A stretch of 15,306 nucleotides of DNA, from contig JASAOO010003056.1 of NCBI GenBank assembly GCA_030849075.1, positions 4,354-19,659 of the forward strand. The letters are read 5' to 3'. How positions within the stretch are numbered: position 1 is the first letter of the stretch; each line of letters starts with the position of its first letter. Positions 1 to 8,350 of this stretch are shown in pieces. The stretch is from Zelonia costaricensis (lineage: Eukaryota; Euglenozoa; Kinetoplastea; Trypanosomatida; Trypanosomatidae). The notes under the pieces were generated by a model that saw only the letters and a program-made list of their open reading frames with translations, did no database searches and was not told the DNA's origin. A program made the position numbers and the translations under genes.

Positions 1-18
1 AAACCCCGCTCCCCCCTT

Positions 19-45
19 CCCCCCCCCCCCCCCCCCCCCCCCCCC
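19..45. repeat. 27-nt poly-C run
   Basis: An uninterrupted run of 27 cytosines lies inside a longer C-rich stretch at the left edge. Runs this long are error-prone in sequencing, so the true length is uncertain. On the minus strand it is a G-run just beyond the stop codon of the decayed reading frame at 81-556. Confidence 0.9.
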
Positions 46-80
46 TCCCCCCCACCCTCCTGTCCTGTACGAGCGTAGGT

Positions 81-556
81 CTACTCGTGGGGAGGGGGTG
101 CCACAGACGGTACTGCGTGCGGGCCGCGGAAGCGGGCAGCCTTGCCACGACGGATGGTCAGCACCACTCCGTCGTAGGCGAACCAATACCGATCCTCTGC
201 TTGAGGGGGATGGGGTGATCGTGAAAGGGGGGTGGGGAGGTCGTGCGTGGTAAATCGTACATCGCAGCATTGGGGGGGCGTGCAGAGATCGCCCTGGTCG
301 AGCAGTGAGAGCCAGAATAGCTCGCAGGAACAACGAAGCCTCAGGGTCCTCTCGTTGCTGCGGGTGGGCGTCGCGCGCAGTCCTTCTCTGTCGGGGTGGC
401 CGGCAAAGGTGAATTCGCCACGCGCTGCCGCTCAACGCGCTGAGCCGCAGCCACGACCTTGACCCACTCGACATGGGCTCTGGCCCAGGCGTCTACAGCG
501 GAAGCGAGGCCAGGGCACGACTGACTGGAGCTAAGCCCTTCGATCTTGTGGACCAC
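81..556 (-). pseudogene. Decayed minus-strand coding relic, family unrecognised
   Basis: Two overlapping minus-strand frames look like pieces of one protein. The first (556 down to about 415) gives a helix-like stretch containing DAWARAHVEWVKVVAAAQRVER. The second is open without any ATG from 431 to a TAG at 81-83, about 116 codons, with GEFTFAG, ERTLRLRC, ELFWLSLLDQGDL and, near its end, DRYWFAYDGVVLTIRRGK. Third positions in both are mostly G or C, as in the real genes here, and the text is not low-complexity like the spacers. The change of frame near 415-431 and the missing start codon argue for a pseudogene or a draft-sequence frameshift. A weaker third piece (LISQVAWTAVFKEARAVHRR) lies further upstream at about 620-730 in another frame. 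I do not recognise the family; a degenerate transposable element or a dead minus-strand gene are both possible. It runs opposite to the three downstream genes. Confidence 0.45.
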
Positions 557-1683
557 TGTTCACTGCACGCGGCCGCCATCACTCGCGCGAGCTCCACCAC
601 GGCGGAGGCCTAGTTCGCGGTGCTGCAGACGGTGGACAGGCATCGCTCGACGCATCGTGCAGGCATCGCCGGTGGACAGCGCGGGCCTCTTTGAAGACCG
701 CCGTCCACGCCACTTGACTGATGAGGAGATGGGTTTTCGCCGTTATCTGCGTCTGGGTGCCCCCCCCCCCCCAGCGAGCAACATGCACTTCATTCTGTGT
801 GCTTCAGCGCAAGGAGGACTTTTTTTTTTCTTCTTCGGTGTCATCGGCTCTGCTTGTGTGATACGGGGTGCAACTAGCGAGGCCGTGTGGCGCACGCGGC
901 ACCGGAACGAGCGAGTGTTTGGACAGCCGGTGGGAGTCGCCCACGTGGTGCAGGCGGCACTGCGACAGGGGAGCGCAGCAGCGGCTTTGCCCAAGGCTCG
1001 CATGAAGGGGCATTAATGTGCGCTGCGGGGGGTGCGTGGAGTCCCGCAGCGCGGGGCTCATGCGCACAACTTCAAGCTTCACTGTCTCCTCTGCACACTC
1101 TCGTCTCCTCATCCTCTTCGTCTCCTCTTTTCATCTCCGCCGCCATGGCTGCTTGCTCCAGTTTCAGACAATCCCCCCCCCCTCCCCCCCCCAACACTCA
1201 CTCACCCACGCAAACACACGCACAAACGACTTCTTCGCTCCCTCTGTCACTCACATCGCTCCGCTTTCAAGCTCAATCGATCCCCCTCCTCCCCTTCGAC
1301 CCCGAACACACAAGCACGCTTTCAGCTTGTTAGTGTACACCCCGTTTGCGTACCTGCTTCGCACACACACACACACACACACGCACACCATCCGCCGTCG
1401 ACGCATCCATCATTCCACGCGAACACACTCGCGGCGACAACAAGAACACGAACAGCACCCACCACGCTGAGCACACCTCCCTCTTCTCGACCCCACAGAC
1501 ACACACAGGCTCTAACGGCAGAGATCGCAGCGGCCACTAGCCTCAGTTTTCGGCGCCTGGCCACGGAAACGAAAAAAGAAAGAAAGAAAGAGAGCCACAC
1601 ATAACTACTTCTGTTTGATCTAAGAACTAAGCCACGCACGGGCGCACACAGGGGATCTGCCAGCCGATCCACTACGCGCGCAA
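557..1683. other. Spacer upstream of the NTF2/RRM gene
   Basis: No convincing intact gene. The part up to about 1060 is mixed-complexity sequence that includes a 13-nt C run (760-772) and a T-rich tract (820-838). From about 1065 to 1165 it is strongly pyrimidine-rich and ends in AG at 1166-1167, an alternative distal trans-splice site. Beyond that it is C- and CA-rich with a (CA)n repeat at 1362-1382. The ORFs here are proline/threonine/histidine-rich readings of simple repeats. Confidence 0.6.
1362..1382. repeat. (CA)n microsatellite
   Basis: About ten CA units in the leader region of the first gene. Dinucleotide repeats of this kind recur throughout the spacers of the window. Confidence 0.9.
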
Positions 1684-1694
1684 CTTCCTTTCAG
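1684..1694 (+). promoter_or_regulatory. Candidate SL trans-splice acceptor for the NTF2/RRM gene
   Basis: A short pyrimidine tract (cttcctttc) ends in CAG at 1692-1694. It would give a 91-nt leader with no ATG before the start codon at 1786. The tract is short, so the longer pyrimidine block ending in AG at 1166-1167 is a possible alternative; that one would leave upstream ATGs, including one at 1145 only if splicing occurred even earlier. Confidence 0.4.
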
Positions 1695-1785
1695 CATTCG
1701 TGAAGAAACAATCGCAGACGCGCGCGCACACACGTCAACGCACACGGAGAACCGAACACAGCGGCAATCGCACACACGAAGAAAA

Positions 1786-3105
1786 ATGGCGATGCGCAAT
1801 TCCGACTCGCGCCTGCAGAGCCTTGGCGCGAGCTTTGCGGTGCGCTACTACACGACTCTCGTCAAGACGCCCGAGTCGCTCGCCAGTCTGTATGCGCCGT
1901 CCGCGCACGTCGTGCACCGCTTCAAGAAGGCCAACGGCATGGCCGAGCTCTCCTCGCTGCTCACGGCGCTGACGGCGGACGGCATCACATCGGTGAAGAT
2001 CGATGACGTCATGACCACCCCCACCACGACGGGGGCCATCAAGGTGACGGTGAAGGGCGAGTTCGTCAGCGCCAGCGCCGCGGGCCAGTCCTTCACGCAG
2101 GAGGTGGAGCTGCGCGAGCTGGAGAGCAATACGTACGCCATCACCAGCGATCGCCTCACCCACGCGGCCGCGGCCTCGGCCGGCCAGGCGGCGTGGACGG
2201 CGGAGACGCCGGAGCTGAAGGCCGCCGCGGAGCCCACGTCCGTGCCGGCCCCGGCGGCGGAGGCGAAGAAGGAGGCCGCTGCGGCTGCGGCCCCGCCCGC
2301 CGAGGCCGCGCGCGAGTCTCCAGCGCCGGCTGCCGTTGCGGAGGCAGCGGAGGAGGTCGCCCCCGCTCCCGCGCCGGCGGCTCCCGCTAAGAAGCCCGCG
2401 AGCTTTGCGGAGGCGCTGCGCCTCAAGAAGGTCGGTGACGGCGCAGCCTTCTCGAACACGGCGGTGCGCGTGACGGACAAGATCAAGACCGCCGAGCCCA
2501 AGAACGAGAAGAAGGAGAAGAAGGACAAGGCTGCGCCGGCTGCTGCTGCTACTGGTGCTGCCGCAGCGGCCGCTGGCAACGGCCACAAGAAGCGCGAGGA
2601 GAAGCCCGGCGGCGCACCGGCGGCTGCGCCCGCGGCCGCCGCCAAGGCGAAGAAGCCGCACACCTCCTCGGGCCCGGTCATCTTCTACGACGTGATTCTC
2701 AAGGAGCTGCCGGAGTCGACGACGGAGGAGGAGGTGCGGGCCTACGTGACCCCGGTCGCCCCCGTGACGCTGGTCAACCTCGTGAAGAGTGAGAAGCGCC
2801 GCCGCGCGAAGGACGCTGGCGCCGCCGCGCCTGCGACGGCCGCCGCTGCGGAGACGATCACCTTTGCCTTCGTGCAGCTCGAGCGGCCCGCCGATGCGTC
2901 GGCGACGCACGTGAAGGATGTGGTCGCGAAGCTGACGGAGCTGCACGCGGACATGCGCATCGAGGAGGTGCGCGAGAAGAAGCCGCTCGCCACAGGCGCG
3001 AAGAGGCCGCACGCCGGCGCTGGCAACGGTGGTACTGCTGCTGGGGCGCGGAAGCCGCGGGAGGGGGCGCCAGCGCACGCGCAGAAGGCCGCGGCAGCGG
3101 CGTGA
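1786..3105 (+). CDS. NTF2-domain plus RRM protein, G3BP-like
   Basis: A 439-residue protein. Residues about 8-125 read as an NTF2-like domain: an N-terminal helix (LGASFAVRYYTTLVKTPESL), the YAPSAHVVH segment, then alternating beta strands ending in SNTYAITSDRL. Residues 126-295 are an Ala/Pro/Glu/Lys-rich linker with a KNEKKEKKDK basic patch and a PASFAEALRLKK motif (204-215) that resembles the short PxSWA-type motif of G3BP proteins. Residues about 298-395 form an RRM-like fold: VIFYDVILKELPE, then VTLVNLVK, then ETITFAFVQLERP, with a low-complexity Ala insertion at 341-355. This domain order is that of G3BP/Rasputin, which bind RNA and nucleate stress granules; a role in cytoplasmic mRNPs is inferred. 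There is no clear RGG tail; the end is Ala/Lys/Arg-rich. The start is the first ATG after the candidate splice site; a second in-frame ATG lies two codons later. Wobble positions are strongly GC, supporting the whole frame. Confidence 0.88.
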   Translation: MAMRNSDSRLQSLGASFAVRYYTTLVKTPESLASLYAPSAHVVHRFKKANGMAELSSLLTALTADGITSVKIDDVMTTPTTTGAIKVTVKGEFVSASAAGQSFTQEVELRELESNTYAITSDRLTHAAAASAGQAAWTAETPELKAAAEPTSVPAPAAEAKKEAAAAAAPPAEAARESPAPAAVAEAAEEVAPAPAPAAPAKKPASFAEALRLKKVGDGAAFSNTAVRVTDKIKTAEPKNEKKEKKDKAAPAAAATGAAAAAAGNGHKKREEKPGGAPAAAPAAAAKAKKPHTSSGPVIFYDVILKELPESTTEEEVRAYVTPVAPVTLVNLVKSEKRRRAKDAGAAAPATAAAAETITFAFVQLERPADASATHVKDVVAKLTELHADMRIEEVREKKPLATGAKRPHAGAGNGGTAAGARKPREGAPAHAQKAAAAA

Positions 3106-4230
3106 GCAGCTGCCCCGTCGACACGCTTTCTCGTCGCTGTTAGCTGCTTTTCACATGGTGTGTTGAGGGCTTCACTTGCGTCCCCGGCGGCGGGCTCGCT
3201 GACGAACCCGCGGACGAAAGCGGCGAGCGTCTGCGTGCCCTCTCTCTCTCTCTGTTTCTCTTCTCCTCCTCTTCCCTTCTCGGCGAAGTGCACGTGCGTG
3301 TGTCGGTGTTGGCGTGGCAGTTCCGTGAAGGGAGTTCTCTTCTCTTTGCGTTGCGTGTGTGTGGGGGGCGCGTGTGTGCACCTTTTCTTTTCTTTCTCGC
3401 GTTCGCTCGTGGTGGAGCAGGCGGACGGGACACGTTAAGGTAATGATCTTTCGCAGAGCCGCGCGCGTGCCAGTGCGTAGACTCAAACATGTGTTTGTGT
3501 GTATGCGTGTGCGTGTTTACGTGCGCGTCTGCGCCGTCACACGCGGGGAGTCGCGCGCCGGTCCGGCAGAGCGATTTAATGCGAGGAGGGGTTCAAGGGG
3601 GCGATGCTGGCTAGTTTCTAATGTCCTGCTACCACTCCGCCACCACTAGCAGCTATGCGTGTGCATGTGCAGGGAGGAGGAGGGGGGGGGGGGACAAGAG
3701 TGTGACACGTAACTCACGCGTCTTTAAGACACAAGTACAAAAAAACGAATGAGGCAGCACGCGGGGTCGGAGCTGACGGCGGCGCACGGGATTACCGAGT
3801 TGCTCGGCGCACAGCTGGCGCAACGCAAACACCCGACCACAGGGATCGACTGTCGTGTGCCCCTGCGGTGTAGCTGCTGGGCTTTGCGGTGCCAGGGAAA
3901 ACCGGGCGTGCACACGTGAAGGTGGCATCGCATGGGGCCCTGGAGCGTGTGCAACCTGATTAGCGGCCCCTCTCCCCAAAGCCTGCCCGCACCTGCTCAC
4001 TTGCTCCGCGTCGTAGAAAAGGAAAAAAAAGGTTCGCTTCACGGCGGGGGGGGGTGGAAGCACGTCCTTTACGCGTGTGTGTCCTGCGTACTCGATGCAT
4101 CGCCGGCACCAGGCGCTCGCGGCCACCACGGCTTTATCCTCATCGCGCTGAACCTCGACTTGATCGCCCCCTCTTCGTCTCTACTGCCTCCATCACTCAG
4201 AGACGACCCGTGCACTTCATCTCGCAAGTG
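3106..4230 (+). other. 3' UTR and spacer after the NTF2/RRM gene
   Basis: No supported gene. It holds CT-rich and GT-rich stretches, a G12 run at 3682-3693, and a more complex, non-repetitive block at about 3740-3960 that I cannot assign. Parts of this presumably form the 3' UTR, and the poly(A) site is expected upstream of the next pyrimidine tract near 4231. Leishmania 3' UTRs often carry SIDER retroposon remnants; I could not identify a SIDER signature by eye. Confidence 0.55.
3682..3693 (+). repeat. G12 run in 3' UTR
   Basis: Twelve consecutive G, preceded by GGGAGGAGGA, 577 nt after the NTF2/RRM stop codon. Comparable G runs follow the other two genes. Confidence 0.9.
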
Positions 4231-4259
4231 TTGCCTCCGCTTTTCTTTTTCGCTCCCAG
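4231..4259 (+). promoter_or_regulatory. SL trans-splice acceptor for dephospho-CoA kinase
   Basis: A strong polypyrimidine tract (ttgcctccgcttttcttttt and following) ends in CCCAG at 4255-4259. It would give a leader of about 198 nt containing a (CA)n repeat and no ATG before the start at 4458. This matches the usual trypanosomatid pyrimidine tract plus first downstream AG. Confidence 0.65.
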
Positions 4260-4299
4260 TTCTTGGCGCCCACGCACAAGCAGAAACACACAAGCGCAG

Positions 4300-4319
4300 A
4301 CACACACACACACACACAC
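4300..4319. repeat. (AC)n microsatellite in the kinase leader
   Basis: About ten AC units lie between the predicted splice acceptor and the start codon of dephospho-CoA kinase, so they are probably part of its 5' UTR. Confidence 0.85.
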
Positions 4320-4457
4320 GCAGCGCTCCACTTGTCTTCCGGGTTGCCGCGCCATCTCCTGCTCCGTCTCCCCACGTAAGGCGCCCACTTGTACATCCGC
4401 AGAAGCACACGTTTACCTTTTTCTTGTTGTTGCCAATCCTCACGGGCCTCTCTCACC

Positions 4458-5534
4458 ATGAAGGCCATTCGCACGATTGGCTTCACCGGCACGATCGCGA
4501 GCGGAAAGACGTCGCGGTGCAAGCACCTCGTCGAGGTGGCCCAGCAGCGCCAGGCGACAATCGCACACCCCACTCCTGCCGCCGCCACGGTTGCATCATC
4601 TTCATCGTCTGCTGCTGCTGCTGCTGTTGCTGTCGCCGGCACTCGCACCTCACCGGACGCCGCCACGCCGGTGTCTGTGGCGGTGCACTACATCAACGCC
4701 GATCTTGTGGGCCACGGCATCTACGAGCCAGGCAAGCCCTGCTACTTCGAGGTCCTGCAGCACTTTGGGTCGTCAATCCTGTCGAAACCAACCGGCGAAG
4801 CAGCAGCTGTGCCATCGCCGTCACAGCTCGGCGAGTCGTCGGGGCGGCGCACTCCGACAGCGGGCACTGCAGCGGCTCTACCCATGATTGACCGCCGGGT
4901 GCTTGGCGAGATTGCGTTTTCAGAGGAGCACAAGTTACAGGAGCTCAACGCGATTTGCTGGCCCTACATCACCGCCGCCATCAAAGCCGAATACGCTACG
5001 GTGTGCACGCGTCTGCGAGGCGGCGCACCACCACCCACGCTCTCCACGTCGCCGGCCACCACACCTGCCAGGGTGACTGCTGGGTCGTGCGTGCCACCGG
5101 GAGTCGGGAGTCCGACCGCCGGCTTCTCCCCGGCGACCACGTCAACGCCGGGTTGCCCCGCCGCCGCGACGCCGTGCGTGGGCGTCGGCCTGATCATCAT
5201 CGAGGCGGCGCTTCTGTGCGAGATGGCGGAGGTGCTGGGGCTGACCACGGATGTCTGGATGACGCACTGCACCACGGTCACGGCGGTGGACCGGGTGATG
5301 ATGCGCAACCACCTTAGCCGCGAGGCTGCCGAGAAGCGGGTGGCGAGTCAGCTCAACGTGGAGGCAAAGCTGCGCCACCTGCGCCACCTGCCGTACCACG
5401 GCGACGTCGAGGTGTTCGACACGACGCAGGTGAGCCTGGCGCAGGGTCTGCGGGAGACGGAGGCCGCATTCGATCGCTACTGGAACAAGAAGATCGCCGT
5501 GCACCTCTCGCAGGACGGCAGAGGGCCGGCGTGA
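4458..5534 (+). CDS. Dephospho-CoA kinase with low-complexity insertions
   Basis: This protein (358 aa) phosphorylates the 3'-OH of dephospho-CoA with ATP, the last step of coenzyme A synthesis. The P-loop is GFTGTIASGKTS (residues 8-19, Lys17). The family's Asp motif is INADLVGHGIYEPG (79-92, Asp82). IDRRVLGEIAF (144-154) and the LNAICWPYI segment follow, then LIIIEAALLCEMAEV (245-259), and the arginine-rich LID RVMMRNHLSREAAEKRVASQ (279-298). Single-domain CoaE enzymes are about 200 residues; the excess here comes from three Ala/Ser/Pro/Thr-rich insertions at about 33-75, 109-142 and 187-243, which fall between core elements. The start at 4458 is the first ATG after the candidate splice site; the frame upstream has no ATG and loses the coding wobble pattern. 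No C-terminal SKL-type peroxisomal signal and no obvious N-terminal targeting peptide are seen. No neighbour belongs to the CoA pathway. Confidence 0.9.
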   Translation: MKAIRTIGFTGTIASGKTSRCKHLVEVAQQRQATIAHPTPAAATVASSSSSAAAAAVAVAGTRTSPDAATPVSVAVHYINADLVGHGIYEPGKPCYFEVLQHFGSSILSKPTGEAAAVPSPSQLGESSGRRTPTAGTAAALPMIDRRVLGEIAFSEEHKLQELNAICWPYITAAIKAEYATVCTRLRGGAPPPTLSTSPATTPARVTAGSCVPPGVGSPTAGFSPATTSTPGCPAAATPCVGVGLIIIEAALLCEMAEVLGLTTDVWMTHCTTVTAVDRVMMRNHLSREAAEKRVASQLNVEAKLRHLRHLPYHGDVEVFDTTQVSLAQGLRETEAAFDRYWNKKIAVHLSQDGRGPA

Positions 5535-5841
5535 GGAGATGGCGGTGTCGCCAAGTGAAGGCGCCTGTGGGTTGTCACACCTTCTCCACCCCGCTTCCGG
5601 CGTGCTGCGTCAGGGTGGCCCCCCCCGCCCCCCCCCCCACCCACCTTGTCTGTCCTGTCGCGCCGTGTTTTTGGTTTTGTTTTCGCTCAGCTCCGGTCTT
5701 CTCGGCAGCGCCGTCATCGTTCTTACAGCACCTTTCTCATGATTGACGTCATCGCACGGCTGTGGCGTTCCGGCCGCGTGTGCTATCCCTCTCCCCCCCC
5801 TTGTGGACTGTGTGCCGTGGGGAAGCACGAGAAGGGAGGAA

Positions 5842-5853
5842 GGGGGGGGGGGG
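5842..5853 (+). repeat. G12 run in 3' UTR
   Basis: Twelve consecutive G, within a purine-rich stretch, 308 nt after the dephospho-CoA kinase stop codon. Confidence 0.9.
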
Positions 5854-7441
5854 AAAGAAGAAGTGGTCGCTCGCTCTCGGCATGCCTTTTTTAGCGCCTT
5901 GCGCCTTCTTTGTTTGATTTCCGTTATCGCTTTTCGTTGCTGATTGAGTGTTCTTCTGTTCAAGTTGCCTTCTTCCAACTTGCTCTGGTCCAGTCCGTCT
6001 CTCTGCGACGACGCCCCGGACGTGAATGGCGCCTGGGCCCCAAGCACCTCGTCGAAAGGGGCGGAGTCTTGCGTGTCGCAGGCATGCGAACGTGGAGTCC
6101 TCGCAGCTGCACTGCCCACTCCCCACCCCCCAACCGTCTCCCTCCCCCTCCCCCGCACGCCTTTCCAGCTCCCAGTCTTGCAGAAGAACGCGCTCCGCGA
6201 TAGGGGAGCATCGCGATACTCTGGAAGTGCGAAAGCTCCGAATGACGCAGAAGGTGAAGAAAAGAAGGAGAGCTTGCAAGAGGGATTCGATCTTCACGTT
6301 GCTACCCTCCGCACGGGAGCTCCCACACAAGCAGTCGCGATGAAACAAAGAATGCTGCGGTACGCAGCGGCCCGCTGCTGCTTGCCAGTTCCGCCTTGCG
6401 TGTCAGGTGAGTGGTCCGCCCACCCTGCCTCCCCGGCCGCACTTGTGCTTGCTTCACCGCGTTCTCTCATCTCTCGCATCTCAACTATTCCACTTCGATC
6501 CTCTGTGACTTGGACATTTGTCACCCACACTTCTCTGTCGCACACACAAACACACTCTCACACACACACGCCTTTCCCACCAAAACAACAACCAAAACGC
6601 ATCTGATGTTTGTTTTCTCATGACTCACGGGGTTTAGTGAAACCAGTCCCGTGTTTCTCCCTTTCCTTCCCTTCCCTCGCCTTCCCCCATCGCCGCCGCC
6701 GCCGCCTTCTCCGCCCCACTCAACCCTCCCGCCAGGCTCCTCTTGTGCTCCTCTTCCCTTTCGGTGTATCTCCTCCCCCCTCTCTCTCACGCTCTTCTTG
6801 TCCACCCTTTGTGTGGTCCTACCGCGCTGCCGCTCGTGTCAGACTTGCGTGTGTTCGTGTGTGTGTGTGTGTGACTGGGGTTCGCAAAACTTGGTCTTCT
6901 TTTTATCTGTGCAGTTTGTTGCTGCCATCGTGACTGCGTGTGCGTGCGCAACGGTGTGCGTGCGAGTCCCTCGTGACCTTGACTGCGGAACGGCATCGTC
7001 CACCTTCACTTGCCTCACCGCTTCTTCCTTCTCCTAAGCCGCCGTCGGGCTGCTGTTGGTGGCTGAGGAAGAGTCGCATCGAGGTCGTACCGGCGACTCC
7101 TCGTGCCCAGTCCTCCCCGTGCCAGAGCCTCTCCCCCTTGTCCCTCTCCTCTCTTTCTCCCCACCCCGGGCACACAGAGGCGACCGCGACGGACCTCTTC
7201 TGCCACTTTACCCGCACCCTCCTCCCCTCCCCTCCCCACCCCCCCATCGCCTGCACGTCCTCCGATCCGTGGACGCGCGAGTGACAGACAGACGGACACG
7301 TTGTTCGGCACGAGGCTTGCACAGGAGACCCGCGCCACCTCTTATACACCCACCCCCCTCCCTCCTCCCCTGCGCACTCTTCCGCCCTCTTCGCTCCCCT
7401 TTTCCGTTCTGCGCCCCCCTCCTCCTACCTTGTACGCATTC

Positions 7442-7461
7442 TGTGTGTGTGTGTGTGTGTG
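7442..7461. repeat. (TG)n microsatellite
   Basis: About ten TG units in the ATG-free region upstream of GSK-3. Confidence 0.85.
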
Positions 7462-7671
7462 CGCTGCCCTACACGCCTCTCCCACCCGAGCACACACACG
7501 CAAGCCTCAAAAAAAAAAAGCCGACGGAAGAACGAAGGAACGGAACGCGCACGGAAGGGTTGAAGAATACCCTCGCCCCTCTATCCCCCATCACTGCCCC
7601 TCTCTCTCTCTCCAATAAGGAACCGCACACATCAGGCAAGAAGACGGACATCAGCGTTGACCTCGGCCACA

Positions 7672-7732
7672 GACCCTTCTTCTTTCTCTCTCTTGTTTGT
7701 TTGCTCTTTTTTTGGGTTTTCTTGTCTCACAG
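7672..7732 (+). promoter_or_regulatory. Best candidate SL trans-splice acceptor for GSK-3
   Basis: A roughly 60-nt T/C tract (acccttcttctttctctctc and on, with a T7 run) ends in CTTGTCTCACAG at 7721-7732. The leader would be 618 nt with no ATG. Other AGs after pyrimidine tracts at 7881-7882, 7925-7926, 8113-8114 and 8249-8250 are possible alternatives, giving shorter leaders; several may be used. Confidence 0.5.
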
Positions 7733-8056
7733 GTTCTCCTTCTTTCTCGCACTCCCTCCCCCGCCCTCTCTCTGTCTGAGCCGCCTAGTGCGCATACGGG
7801 TAGGCTGCAACTGGAGTAGCGGACACCTCCTCCCTGTCATTGTACTCGCCCCCCTCCCCACGCTTCTCTCGCTCCGCTGCAGAGGCCCCCCCCTCGCCTC
7901 CCTTTGTCCTTGCTTCTACACTTCAGGCAGAAGCGCAGGCTTACGCGAAACCCTTCCCCCTTCCCCCTTCCCCCTCACACACCCCGACTGCGTGTTCGCT
8001 TCTCGGCCGCAACTCGTGTGTGTGCCCTCCCCCCCCCGCCCGGCGGGCGTGAGCTC

Positions 8057-8057
8057 N
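8057..8057. other. Ambiguous base (N)
   Basis: A single N follows GAGCTC, shortly after a C9 run, about 294 nt upstream of the GSK-3 ATG. It may mark a base-calling problem or a collapsed assembly gap, which matters because the frame upstream of GSK-3 is otherwise open across it. Confidence 0.95.
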
Positions 8058-8260
8058 CTGTGTTTCCCTCAATTGTCGTTTCTTTTTATCTCCGTGTGTG
8101 CGTGTGCGTGTTAGACCGTCGGAGGACCTCTTTCGCCTCCCCCCCACCCACCCACGCCGCCGCCCATCTGCCCCCTCCCCCCTCCACCACACCCTCCTCC
8201 CCTCATTCTTCTCCCCCTCCGTCCGGTCCGTCTCACGGGCCCCAACCCAGCACTACGCCC

Positions 8261-8350
8261 TCCTTCTTTGAGAAGCTCACCACCAAGCTCAGCCCAAGCA
8301 ACAAGAAAAAATCAAACTCCACCGCCCCGTCCGCCCAACCCAGCGACACC
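8261..8350 (+). other. Coding-like in-frame segment just upstream of the GSK-3 ATG
   Basis: These 30 codons are open and in frame with GSK-3 and read PSFFEKLTTKLSP, then SNKKKSNSTAPSAQPSDT before the ATG. About 24 of 30 third positions are G or C, against about a third of first positions, the same wobble bias as in the real genes and unlike a generic C-rich spacer. No in-frame ATG exists upstream, so translation would need a non-AUG start (an in-frame ACG lies at 8255). It may instead be a leader whose composition mimics coding sequence. Confidence 0.4.

Larger units (their letters stand above)
5535..7671 (+). other. Spacer between dephospho-CoA kinase and GSK-3
   Basis: No confident gene. 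After the stop come C-rich and G-rich homopolymers, then a moderately complex block (about 5940-6420), then CA repeats and long CT-rich stretches. A small ATG-initiated frame at 6341-6606 begins MKQRMLRYAAARCCLP, like a mitochondrial presequence, but dissolves into repeat-derived residues; I do not call it. From 6623 onward there is no ATG on the plus strand until the GSK-3 start. Confidence 0.55.

Noticed and set aside
1145..1333. ORF with a strong start context (gccgccATGG), 62 residues
   Set aside because: Proline/threonine-rich text from C runs and CA repeats; a splice-like CAG lies just inside it.
1735..3078. 447-codon minus-strand frame opposite the NTF2/RRM gene
   Set aside because: It is Arg/Gly/Leu-rich text created by the GC-rich wobble of the plus-strand gene, which has recognisable domains.
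4389..4457. Upstream extension of dephospho-CoA kinase
   Set aside because: It would start at TTG, has no ATG and lacks the coding wobble pattern; the first ATG after the splice site is 4458, just before the P-loop strand.
6341..6606. Small ORF starting MKQRMLRYAAARCCLP, followed by a GGTGAGT resembling an intron donor
   Set aside because: Only about the first 25 codons look coding; the rest comes from CA-rich repeat. Cis-introns are very rare in trypanosomatids and no partner exon is visible. Worth a blastp but not callable.
5944..6606. 220-codon plus-strand frame
   Set aside because: Starts at TTG, low-complexity Ser/Pro/His text, no domain.
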